Source: Candidatus Anammoxibacter sp. | GTDB taxonomy: Bacteria; Planctomycetota; Brocadiia; Brocadiales; Anammoxibacteraceae | NCBI GenBank assembly: GCA_021777105.1 | Contig: JAIQZQ010000061.1 | Coordinates: forward strand, 62,001 to 126,000 | Length of the DNA stretch: 64,000 nt | Direction of reading: 5' to 3' | Shown here: positions 34,995 through 44,600 of the stretch, in pieces | How the letters are laid out: each line of letters begins with the position of its first letter | How positions within the stretch are numbered: the first letter of the stretch is position 1 | Position numbers and translations under genes: made by a program | The notes under the pieces: generated by a model | What the model was told of the DNA's origin: nothing | The model's input: only the letters and a program-made list of their open reading frames with translations | Database searches by the model: none

Positions 34995-37379
34995 TTATCC
35001 ACAACTGTTCATCGCTTCATATCTTTTATTCAATAACTCGGCAGTTCCGAGCATTATTTTCTCAGCAATCTCGTCCACATGCCGGTTTCTCCAATCTTCA
35101 AGCTCCGTTCCTTTTACCCACTGGTTAAAAGCGCCTAATGCCGGCCCTGTATGCACTTGATAATTAATGCGTCCCTCTTCATCTCCATTAAAAGCTAGTT
35201 TCATGGAGTTTCTAAAATACCATTGAAAAACCAATGACATCTTATTTTTTGGACTTTTATCAGCCCTTTCCAGCCTATCACTATATCCTTTCTCTTCAAA
35301 ATAAGATTTGGTTTCATGCCAAATGTCATCAAAACTTTTCTTAAAATATTTGTCCTGGAGTTGTGCCTTTGTTTTCTCAGGAAGCTCGTCTAATGAATTA
35401 TAATTCGTGTAGAGCTGATAAAGTTTATTGGCGCGCACAGGAAAAAAGACTCCTTTTTTAAGAACCTGCACTCTGGCGCCAATTTCAAACATGTCTCCCG
35501 CCGGAGCATACTCGGTGTCCTGAACATTGATATCCTGTAACATGTTCTTAACGCTTTCACTGATGCCTCCCTGAACAGTGCATTGATTAATTGACCCGGT
35601 TAACACAAAATCAACACCCATTATAAATGCGGCAGCGGCAGCTTCCGGGGTTCCAATTCCCCCGCCCTGACCTATTCGAATAGTCCGATCATAATTATAT
35701 TTTTGTTGCATCTCTTTTCTTAAACTCATTATTGAAGGAACAAGCACAGTGGGGATGCCGCCGTCAGTATGCCCCCCTGAATCAGCTTCTATGCAAATAT
35801 CGTAGCTCATAGGAACCGATTTTGATAGCTCCGCTTGTTCCTCTGTAATTTTCCCTTCTTCAAGAAGCCTCTTTACCACACGTTCAGGAGCAGGACTCAT
35901 AAAGGACTCTGCGACTTCAGGACGTGATAATTTTCCTAAAATTTTATTATCACAGCAAACAGAGCCGTTTTCATCTTTTTTTAATCCCTTCAACCTGTAA
36001 AGAACTAATGCAGGCGTCATCTGCATAAAAGCAGCGGCTTCAACATAACGAATATTGTATTTTAGATAAAGCTCAACTGTTTCCTGTTCTTTTTGTGGAT
36101 TCTCCAGGTTGCATAAAAGATTCAAACCATAGGATTCACCTGATGATAATTCACTCTGTATCTCCTGAATAGACTCTTCAATTTTGCTCATTGATAATCC
36201 ACCAGCTCCAAAATAACTCATAAGCCCGGCTCTCCCCTGCCTGATAACCAGCTCTTTTGAGGCAATGCCGCGCACCATAGCGCCTGTAAGATAGGCGTAT
36301 TTAATACCATACTCTTCGCAGAAATCTTTATTGCCCAGGGAAGATGCCTTAAAAAAGCCATTCCCATCCGTAGCTGAAGCTCCTATTTTAGAGGATTGCT
36401 TTTTCTTCTTTTCAACTTTATCTACTGATTTTTTCTTTTTTGAGGAAACGGCTACTTTCTTCTTTGTATCTTCTTTCTCATTCTCTATCTTTTCATCTTT
36501 TGCTTCTTTTTCAGGCTCCTCTTCTATAATAAGAGGAGTCTCTGTTTTTGTTATTTCCGTCACCATCTTAGTTAAAACAGCTCTACCGATTTCAACAAAC
36601 TCCATCTCTCCACGACCCATAAGATACCTGATACTCTCAGTCCATAATACGGAACTTGCAATTTGATCGCTTAGAGTTGTGACTAATTTTTCATCTTTAT
36701 ATGGCCTAGCCGTGGCATTGGCAATAACAGGGGTGGTTAGCCCTGAGAATTTGAATTGTTTTAAAAATTCCGCAAACTCTTTTTGAGCGTCTCTCATATA
36801 TCTGGAATGAAAAGCGGCGCTAACATTTAGAGGAATGCAACGCATTTTATTTTCCCTAAATATTTTTAGCGAATCTTTAATTGATTCAGTTGTTCCGGAG
36901 ATAACTGTCTGTGTGGGCGTATTGTAATTGGCAAGATCAATATCCGTAAGTCCATTGTCAACAAGAATGGTTTTAATATCATCAGCCTTAACTCCAAGTA
37001 CGGCTGCCATTCCGCCACCGGATGCTTTGCCCATCAGCACGCCGCGTTTTTGGACAAGCTTCAGGCCTGTCTCAAAATCAAAAGCTTCAGCAGCCAGCAA
37101 AGCATTGTATTCACCCAGGCTATGACCAATGAAAAAATCAATTGTATTATCTTCTTCATCGCGCTTTTTTAAATACCCCAAAGCATTTACCACGTATAAT
37201 GCCGGCTGGGTAAATTGAGTTAGTTTGAGTTCATTATTAGGGTCATCCAGGCACAGCTCTTCGATGGAATACCCCAGTATTTCAGACGCATTTTTTGTAT
37301 GATCAGGATAAGCGCCGAACAGCTCTTTACCCATACCTTTGTATTGAGCCCCTTGACCAGGGAACAGTATTGTTTTCAT
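34995..37379 (-). CDS. Trans-acting malonyl acyltransferase fused to PfaD-type enoyl reductase
   Basis: The AT domain (1-290 of 794 residues) has PGQGAQYKGMG, nucleophile GHSLGEY (Ser87) and AAFHSRYM, the His-Ser context of malonyl-specific enzymes. A lysine/glutamate-rich linker (about 290-340) joins it to a PfaD-type FMN enoyl reductase (345-794; EADSGGHTDGG, GQGGGIGTPEAAAAAF, GVDFVLTGS). Both PKS proteins in this window lack AT domains, so this enzyme probably loads malonyl units on all their carrier proteins and reduces enoyl-ACPs where needed. It follows the O-methyltransferase gene on the same strand. Confidence 0.93.
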   Translation of the reverse strand: MKTILFPGQGAQYKGMGKELFGAYPDHTKNASEILGYSIEELCLDDPNNELKLTQFTQPALYVVNALGYLKKRDEEDNTIDFFIGHSLGEYNALLAAEAFDFETGLKLVQKRGVLMGKASGGGMAAVLGVKADDIKTILVDNGLTDIDLANYNTPTQTVISGTTESIKDSLKIFRENKMRCIPLNVSAAFHSRYMRDAQKEFAEFLKQFKFSGLTTPVIANATARPYKDEKLVTTLSDQIASSVLWTESIRYLMGRGEMEFVEIGRAVLTKMVTEITKTETPLIIEEEPEKEAKDEKIENEKEDTKKKVAVSSKKKKSVDKVEKKKKQSSKIGASATDGNGFFKASSLGNKDFCEEYGIKYAYLTGAMVRGIASKELVIRQGRAGLMSYFGAGGLSMSKIEESIQEIQSELSSGESYGLNLLCNLENPQKEQETVELYLKYNIRYVEAAAFMQMTPALVLYRLKGLKKDENGSVCCDNKILGKLSRPEVAESFMSPAPERVVKRLLEEGKITEEQAELSKSVPMSYDICIEADSGGHTDGGIPTVLVPSIMSLRKEMQQKYNYDRTIRIGQGGGIGTPEAAAAAFIMGVDFVLTGSINQCTVQGGISESVKNMLQDINVQDTEYAPAGDMFEIGARVQVLKKGVFFPVRANKLYQLYTNYNSLDELPEKTKAQLQDKYFKKSFDDIWHETKSYFEEKGYSDRLERADKSPKNKMSLVFQWYFRNSMKLAFNGDEEGRINYQVHTGPALGAFNQWVKGTELEDWRNRHVDEIAEKIMLGTAELLNKRYEAMNSCG

Positions 37380-37461
37380 TTTTTCTCCTTTTAATTTTTT
37401 CCGTTTTCAATGTTGTAGGAGGTTTTAAAATTATGACTCTAAGTTATTTCTTTCCAACCCC

Positions 37462-38352
37462 TTATACTATCCCTTCGGCTATAGCAATGTGTTCTGCAAT
37501 ATTGATAACGCCTTTATAATCATCTCTCAGATAGTTCGATTTAAACTCTTCCGGTGATTTTGAAGACTTTAACACATAACCATTACTTTTCAAAAAACCG
37601 CCTAATTCATGATTCATGATTGCCCAATTAAACGGCTCTCCTTTAATCTTTAGATAAAGCGGCAATAGTATGCCATTATTCTGGGATTTCATGGCATCAG
37701 GTGGGGAATATGTGAAAATTAACTTTGGTTCTATTGTTGTCATCTCTCTTAAAACTCGAAGTTGATGCCTTACTTGCTCTTCAGTAAGATAAATATAAAC
37801 GCCTTCTGATATAAAGAGGGTTGGTTTATCACGGAAATATTTTGTGTGGGAGCCGAGACAATCCTCCAGTGTTTGCTGAGTAAAATCAACCTGAATCAGA
37901 GTAAGGTTTTTATCAAAACAGGTTTCATCTTTAAACGCATTTACTTTCAATCGACCGGTTGCAGGGTGGTCAATTTCGATAAAATTAACATGACAAAAGC
38001 GTTTGCTAAGTCGATAACATAGTGTATCAAAACCCGCGCCTAAATTTACAACCTGTGTAACTCCATCCTTGATACAGTTCAATGTATAATCTTCTATGTA
38101 TCGTTTACGTAAAATATAGTGAAGAGAGATGCCTGGTATAAGCAACCGTTCTTTAATTGATAAAATCTTTTTATAAAACGAACTTTTCGATTGAGCGAGG
38201 ATCTTCTTACCCTCATCTGATGATCTAAGAATTTTATGCAGCGCATCACGCACTTCTTCTGATACCAGCGAAGCCGTATCAGCTTGCCCGGCTCTATACA
38301 AAATACACTGCGCAACTGATAGCGCAGTTGAGCTTGCTTCATCAGTTTTCAT
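37462..38352 (-). CDS. LCMT/PPM1-family SAM O-methyltransferase
   Basis: This 296-residue soluble protein shows the leucine carboxyl methyltransferase family signs: VVNLGAGFDTLCYRL (SAM site), FIEIDHP, VDFTQQ and FISEGVYIYLTEEQV. In natural product clusters such enzymes methylate hydroxyl or carboxyl oxygens. Here it lies in the run of tailoring genes between the sulfotransferase relic and the AT-PfaD gene, so a step on the polyketide is likely. The N-terminal 90 residues are helical. Confidence 0.85.
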   Translation of the reverse strand: MKTDEASSTALSVAQCILYRAGQADTASLVSEEVRDALHKILRSSDEGKKILAQSKSSFYKKILSIKERLLIPGISLHYILRKRYIEDYTLNCIKDGVTQVVNLGAGFDTLCYRLSKRFCHVNFIEIDHPATGRLKVNAFKDETCFDKNLTLIQVDFTQQTLEDCLGSHTKYFRDKPTLFISEGVYIYLTEEQVRHQLRVLREMTTIEPKLIFTYSPPDAMKSQNNGILLPLYLKIKGEPFNWAIMNHELGGFLKSNGYVLKSSKSPEEFKSNYLRDDYKGVINIAEHIAIAEGIV

Positions 38353-38428
38353 ATATATATGAGACCTTTAAATAAACATTAAAATATATAATTCAAATAT
38401 AACGTATAAGTATCACTATCGCATAATA

Positions 38429-38712
38429 CTACAAGTTCGGATCTATTCCATATTCCTTAAAGACAAAGTCAAAATCCTTGGTAATCATTTCTCGTGTAAT
38501 ACCGAATTGCTCAAGATCCATAACTTTGTGTTTTCTCTTATAGTTTTTCTGGTCGGCTGCATTTTTTTTGACATTGGCCATTATACTTTCATTGACATTG
38601 ATTCCTGTAAAGTTAATGATTTTCTCAAAAGCGCTTTCAAGATCAGTGATCAATTCATCACAGGGCAGAATCATAACACGATCCTGTGTGATCTCTACGT
38701 TTTTTTTTACGT
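38429..38712 (-). pseudogene. Duplicated 3' end of the sulfotransferase gene
   Basis: This segment is roughly 95% identical to the 3' end of the sulfotransferase gene (40286-40566). It covers about 85 codons to the shared end KEYGIDPNL and stop. At its 5' edge the match runs into an A-run with a frameshift (near 38702), and it supplies the last codon and stop of the radical SAM gene. An ATG inside it could start an 81-residue peptide, but the catalytic part is missing, so it is a relic. Confidence 0.9.
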
Positions 38713-40095
38713 ATGCAAAGCTTCATGATTCTTTTCCAGAGTGCGCTTATTAAGAATATCATTTATCTCTTGATAATTCATTAATGTTGCCGCAAAAAGT
38801 TTTGAGTCTTTATAGAGAATATATGGATATCTAAGATGACGCCAATCGGGATACTCGTCCATATCCAAATTGAATCTACTAAATTTCAGGAAATCGTCAA
38901 AGCTACGAGCGAGTAATTTCATATCGTACTTTTCGCATCTTTCAAGAATAGGCGCTCCTGGTTGGGCATGAAGGCGTCCCCACTGTATTTCTCCAAGTGA
39001 TTTGTAGTTGCTAAGCTTTTCCACAAAATCTCTGTTTTCATTAAGGTTCTGCATTGTAACCATTGGCAGCCCCAGAATAGTGTTTACATCTAATGTCACA
39101 TTCGTATGGTTTTCTACAAGTTCGAACAATTCAATTATTTCTTCATCTTTTGGCTGTGGTTTAACTCCTAAATCAGGCGTGGCTTGTAAGCTCATTCGAT
39201 GACTTTCCGACAAGCTTGCCAAATCAATGCTTATAGTTATATTTGATAATTTTTGGGCAAGAAAGTCAATTGTTGCAGGTTTAGGCAGTTTCCAAAAATA
39301 AAAATATGCGGAAAGCTGTTTAAATTGATCACTAAAAATTTCATCAAAATAGTCCACCTGTAGCATATTGCCTGGTTCAAAATCAAAATCGAAAAGAATT
39401 TTTTGTGTGTATGCCTGCACTTCATTCAGATCATTTCTTACAATATTTGTATCTCTAAAAAATGGCCTTGATGAACCAAAAGCCATATTCATTGCAGTTG
39501 CGCATCCGCCACAGTAAAAGCAATTGGAGCTGCACCTTTTTCCAGTGTAAACAAAAATGTTGTTGCATCTTTTAATGTCGTCATCATCCACAAATATTTC
39601 GTTCAAATGCGAGAGATAGACATCTGTTGATTTTTCATTTTCAATATATGAAATGTTTCCATTTTTGCTATCAGTGTCAACCAAATTTGAAAGACTTGAT
39701 CCTGTTTTGCAGAGGTTTAGAAGCGGTTCTTCTCCGTCGCCCAGAATAATATAATCAATGTCAGGATACGCGATAAGCTTTTCCCAGTAGTAAGAAGCGG
39801 TATTTCCCCCCAAAACAATCTTTGTATCAGGTGAAAGTTCTTTGATGATCTTACAAATTTCAAGTCCACGCGCAAGGTGAGGAAACCATTTTATACTGAC
39901 TCCCACCAAACTGGGATCAATACGAGACAACAATCTTTCAATATTGTTTTTTAGAAGCGCTTTGTTTGAATTTGTGTCATTCAACTGACAATAAGCTTCT
40001 ATTCCTGAACGCCTTAGGTAACTTGCTAAATATAGCAAGCCTGACGTAGCTGTTCCCAGTGTGGAACCGACTAAAAGAACACGTTTATGTATCAT
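38707..40095 (-). CDS. Cobalamin-binding radical SAM enzyme
   Basis: Residues 1-135 of the 462 form a B12-binding-type Rossmann domain (VGVSIKWFPHL, IVLGGNTAS, IILGDGEEPLL). A radical SAM core follows, with cluster motif CSSNCFYC (Cys188, 192, 195). B12-dependent radical SAM proteins typically methylate unactivated carbons or rearrange chains, so C-methylation of the product is a fair guess. The gene lies between the intact sulfotransferase gene and a duplicated sulfotransferase tail. Its last codon and stop come from that duplicated tail, a sign that it was inserted there. Confidence 0.88.
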   Translation of the reverse strand: MIHKRVLLVGSTLGTATSGLLYLASYLRRSGIEAYCQLNDTNSNKALLKNNIERLLSRIDPSLVGVSIKWFPHLARGLEICKIIKELSPDTKIVLGGNTASYYWEKLIAYPDIDYIILGDGEEPLLNLCKTGSSLSNLVDTDSKNGNISYIENEKSTDVYLSHLNEIFVDDDDIKRCNNIFVYTGKRCSSNCFYCGGCATAMNMAFGSSRPFFRDTNIVRNDLNEVQAYTQKILFDFDFEPGNMLQVDYFDEIFSDQFKQLSAYFYFWKLPKPATIDFLAQKLSNITISIDLASLSESHRMSLQATPDLGVKPQPKDEEIIELFELVENHTNVTLDVNTILGLPMVTMQNLNENRDFVEKLSNYKSLGEIQWGRLHAQPGAPILERCEKYDMKLLARSFDDFLKFSRFNLDMDEYPDWRHLRYPYILYKDSKLFAATLMNYQEINDILNKRTLEKNHEALHT

Positions 40096-40285
40096 ATACA
40101 GCCTTTCTAATTATAAAAAATGATAAGAGCCCGGCAAGAAAGCAATTTGCATACATTCAAGTACCCCCTTGGTTAAGCTCTTGTTTTTACTATAAATAAT
40201 GAGAACTATTAGAATATTTCTGATTCTAACGTTTTCCGGGCTGCTATAACTAGTAGCAGTCTCAGATTATTGACGGATTCTAATT

Positions 40286-41389
40286 CTACAAGTTCGGATC
40301 TATTCCATATTCCTTAAAGACAAAGTCAAAATCCTTGGTAATCATTTCACGGGTAATACCGAATTGCTCAAGATCCATAACTTTGTGTTTTCTCTTATAT
40401 TCTTTCTGGCCGGCTGCCTTTTTTTTGACATTGGCCATTATACTTTCATTGACATTGATTCCTGTAAAGTTAATGATTTTCTCAAAAGCGCTTTCAAGAT
40501 CAGTGATCAACTCATCATAAGGTAGAATCATAACACGATCCTGTGGAATTTCTCCGTTTTTACGTAAATCGTAAAAATATCGGTACAAATCAATCATTGA
40601 CTGATAACGACGCTTGTTATAGCGATCAAGCAAATCCTTTGGCGCCTGTTTCAAGCCAAATCGGAACTCCATAGTTTTATGCAGGAGAGAAAAAAAAGAT
40701 GGTACCACTTGATGTGGGCTACGGACAATATTGATAAATTTGGCATCAGGATAATACTCCATCATGGTTTTGATGCGCATAGTTGAAAAATGAGCCTGAG
40801 CAATTATCTGCTCGCACCCGGTAAAGGCAATATGCCTTTGGAAACAACCATTTAATAAATCCATCGATTTCATGCGTTTTGAGCGTGGTTGTAGGTCTTG
40901 AAAATGGAGTTCAGTATATTCCTTGTTATCAAAGCCTAGCAGCCCGACAGCTGTAAACTGTGTGTCATAATTTTGAAGAAACAACATTTCCTCTTCTTCG
41001 GTCTGATCAAGATCAACCTTATGGCCGGTCCATTCCGGCATTATTTCGGTTTTGCCTTTCTTTATCATTTTATCAATAAAACGTTTTACTAAAAAACGAC
41101 CAGTTAGTGAAGGAATCTGAATGTGCCATGCCTTGAATGCTGCAACACCATCGTTTGAAGTCAACAGATGATGAAGAAAAGTTGTGCCGCTTCGGGGATG
41201 TCCTATTATGAACACCGGCCTTTTAACACGGGCGGCCTTGTAGCGTCGACAAAAGATGTTATCAAGGGCTAATGTTACGAATACAAATGTTTTTAAGAAA
41301 GCCTCTACAAACAGAAAATTAAAAAAAACCTTTCCAAAGCCATAAATCTTCCAACTTACAAATAGTGATCGAAAATAATAATTGAACAT
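40286..41389 (-). CDS. PAPS-dependent sulfotransferase
   Basis: The 367-residue protein has the 5'-phosphosulfate-binding motif FIIGHPRSGTTFLHHLL (about 60-76) and the 3'-phosphate region with NIVRSP. A hydrophobic N-terminal stretch (about 20-45) may associate with membrane. The family moves sulfate from PAPS to hydroxyl groups. Next to the thioesterase-ending PKS gene it may sulfate the product, or, as with curacin-type enzymes, activate a beta-hydroxyl for loss; no fused thioesterase is present to support the latter. A near-identical copy of its 3' end lies beyond the radical SAM gene. Confidence 0.88.
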   Translation of the reverse strand: MFNYYFRSLFVSWKIYGFGKVFFNFLFVEAFLKTFVFVTLALDNIFCRRYKAARVKRPVFIIGHPRSGTTFLHHLLTSNDGVAAFKAWHIQIPSLTGRFLVKRFIDKMIKKGKTEIMPEWTGHKVDLDQTEEEEMLFLQNYDTQFTAVGLLGFDNKEYTELHFQDLQPRSKRMKSMDLLNGCFQRHIAFTGCEQIIAQAHFSTMRIKTMMEYYPDAKFINIVRSPHQVVPSFFSLLHKTMEFRFGLKQAPKDLLDRYNKRRYQSMIDLYRYFYDLRKNGEIPQDRVMILPYDELITDLESAFEKIINFTGINVNESIMANVKKKAAGQKEYKRKHKVMDLEQFGITREMITKDFDFVFKEYGIDPNL

Positions 41390-41404
41390 AGAAATCCTTT
41401 CTTA

Positions 41405-41616
41405 TACCTAAATTGAGCGATTCTTATCACCCTCCCCTGACCCCTCCCATCAAGGGAGGGGAAATAAACGGTATATTTTTATTAAAAGACATCGCACATT
41501 AGGTGAAACTTTGTACGATTGAGTTTAGAACCAAAACGAGCTTAAAAAATCAAATCCCCCTCCCCTTAGTGGGAGGGGTTAGGGGAGGGGGTATTTAAAA
41601 TCGCTCAATTTAGGTA
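41405..41616. mobile_element. Foldback element at the end of the PKS gene
   Basis: The terminal inverted repeats TACCTAAATTGAGCGATT (41405-41422) and its complement (41599-41616) enclose two GC-rich hairpins built from CCCTCCCC/GGGAGGGG. The right arm overlaps the last codons and stop of the large PKS-NRPS gene, so the element now provides that stop. It fills the whole gap to the sulfotransferase gene and may act as a terminator or mRNA-end structure between them. Confidence 0.7.
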
Positions 41617-44600
41617 AAACTCCTTTAATTTTGTTGCTATATGATGAACATTTTCTTTCTGTAACATTGAAAAATGATTACCAAAGGTTTCATATATTTT
41701 AATTTCGTTTGCCACATATTTCTGCCAACCATAATCTTTTTGTTTTATATAACGATCAATATCAAATTCAACATCAATGTTTTCCATCATATCTTTAGCT
41801 TTAAATAGGATTACGTTTGTGTCCATTAATTTACCTTTAGGACTATAGCATATATTTGAATTTGTTTTATGCACATTAATCATACCAGTTAGTTGATCCA
41901 GTGAAAAAGTCACCCCTTTCAAAGCAAATTGATCTTGTATATAAACTAAACGATCCTGCTTGTTAAGTTTTTGAAGAGTATCTTTATCTACCGTCACGTT
42001 TATGTTGTATGATTCAGCGCTTAATTTGCATATGCCAAAAACCAAATCTATCTCTTCCATATTTTTCATCCCTGACTCAAAATATGGAAACACATCCAAC
42101 AGAATTAAATAATCAAGTTTCTCCCCGGAACCTGTCAATTGCCTTGCCGTCTCATAAGCAACATGACCTCCAAAGGAGTGCCCAACAAGCCTGTACGGCC
42201 CGGTTTGTTGATAATCTTTAATTGCTTTTATGTTAGCAGCTGCTATTTCTTCTATAGTTTTCAACGGCTCTTCTTTGCCGTCAATCCCTATTGATTGCAT
42301 CCCGAATAGTGGCTGGTCCTTGCCTAAACTCTCAACAAAGTCATAAAAACCTAAGACATTACCTCCTATTCCCGGCGCCATAAATATTGGCCTGTTTTTT
42401 CCATTCTCATGTAATGGAACAATAATGTCAAAATCCTCGTTATCTGATGCGTTCCTTACATGCTCTGCTAAACCAGCAATAGTAGGATCTTCAAATAATA
42501 TTGATACGTCCATAGAAGATAAAAATTCATCATTAATTTTAGCTATTAATGATATAGCTAAAATGGAATGGCCGCCTAAGTTAAAGAAATCATCATTTAC
42601 TCCTACTTTTTCTACGGTTAATACTTCTTTAAATATCTCTGTCAGCCGTTCCTCTATTTTGTTTTTTGGCGTAACATATGCTTCGTCTGATTCTATTTTT
42701 ACGTCCAAAGCCAACAACGCTTTCTTATCTACTTTACCGTTTGGCGTTAACGGCATCACAGGAATTTGACTGATTATGGAAGGAATCATATAATCCGGCA
42801 ATGTGATTTCTAATTCTTTTTTTATCTTTTGAGCATCCAGTTTTTCATCGCCCACTACATACGCCACTAATCTTTTATTGCCATGTTCATCATCTTCCGG
42901 CATTACTACCGACATATTTATTTTTTCAATTTTACTTATTTGTGTCTCTATCTCACCACACTCAATTCTAAATCCTCTGATCTTCACCTGATCATCTATT
43001 CGCCCAATATACTCCACATTGCCGGCTTCCAGGTACCTTGCCAAATCTCCGGTTTTATATAGCCTTGATCCTCTTTTCTTACTGAAGGGATTAACAATAA
43101 ACTTTTCTTTAGTTAGTTTCAGTTTGTTTAGATAGCCCCTTGCTAAGCCCTCTCCACCTATGTGTAATTCTCCTGTAACTCCTTGTGGAACCGGATTCAG
43201 GTTGGAGTCTAAAATATATAATTGATTGTTATCAATTGGTTTTCCTATGGGAGGCGGCGAGGTTGCATTGCTATCACACAAATGCATTGTAGCGCACACA
43301 CTATCTTCAGTCGGGCCATATCCATTAAAAAGCTTACATTTTCCCGCCCATTTCTTTAATAATGATAATGGGCATGCTTCTCCCGCGGATATGATTTTAT
43401 TTAATGACGACACTATAGAGGTATCCAAAACATTCAACATAACCGGCGGCAATGTTGCAATACTAATATTATTATTTTTTATAAATAATTCAAGTTTACC
43501 GGCATCCGTTAAAACCTCTTTATCCGCCAACACCAAAGTAGCGCCGGATAAAATTGTCATAACAATTTCAGAACATGCCGCATCAAAGCTAATCGAAGCA
43601 AACTGCAACACCCTATCTTCCGCATGCACATCAAGAATTTCTCTTTGGGCTTGTTGTAAATTAGAAACACCCTTATGCTCGACCATAACACCCTTTGGCA
43701 GGCCGGTGCTTCCCGATGTATATATAACATATACCAAATTGTTTGATTTTGTTTCATTTACCGGATTTGTTTTAGATTGATTAATTAATAATTCATCCAT
43801 TTTATCCAAACATAGAATCTCTTTGCAATGTTTCGTGTTTAATGGAGAGAGCATTTCTATTAACTTCTCTTGTGTCAATATAACTTTCGCTTTGCTGTCA
43901 TTTAACATATGACGTATTCTATCTTCAGGGTAACAAGGGTCAACCGGCACATACGCTCCTCCTGATTTCAATATACCGAGTACTCCAATCATCATTTCTA
44001 ACGATCTATCTACACAAATCGCCACTAAATTATCAGGTTTTACACCCTTTAACTGAAGATAATGACCAAGTTGATTGGCCTTTTCATTTAGCTCTTTATA
44101 TGTCAAGTCGCTACCGTTATATGAGACGGCTACATTGTTAGGAGTATTGTTCACCTGGTCTTCAAATAATCCATGTATTGTCTTATCAGCAGGATACGGT
44201 CGCGCCGTATCATTGTAGCTAGTTAATAGTTGCAGCTTTTCGTCTTTAAGCAGCATATCATAACAACCCATTTTTTGATCAGGTTTCTTTAGAACTTCTT
44301 GCGCCAGTTTAATATAATGCCCCATCATTTTTTTAATAGTAGAGTCATTAAATGAACCAGAGTTGTATTTCAGATCAAGGCAAAAAGAGTCACTATCCTC
44401 AGATATCTCTAATGCGATTTCATCCTCACCTGTCTGATGAATCTCTTTCAAAATTGAAATTTGAGCATCTTCATCCCCAAAATTGATTAGCCCGGAATTT
44501 ATTATCTTTTTTATACTTATGTTCTGAGCAAAGTTTTGAAAAACTAATGAAACCTTATATACCGCAGCGGTTGATTGGTTTTGATTTTGTTTTTGTTTTA

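Noticed and set aside
38429-38674. 81-residue frame that could be called a small gene
   Set aside because: It is the tail of the neighbouring sulfotransferase, duplicated with a frameshift at its upstream edge and lacking the PAPS-binding motif; treated as a relic.
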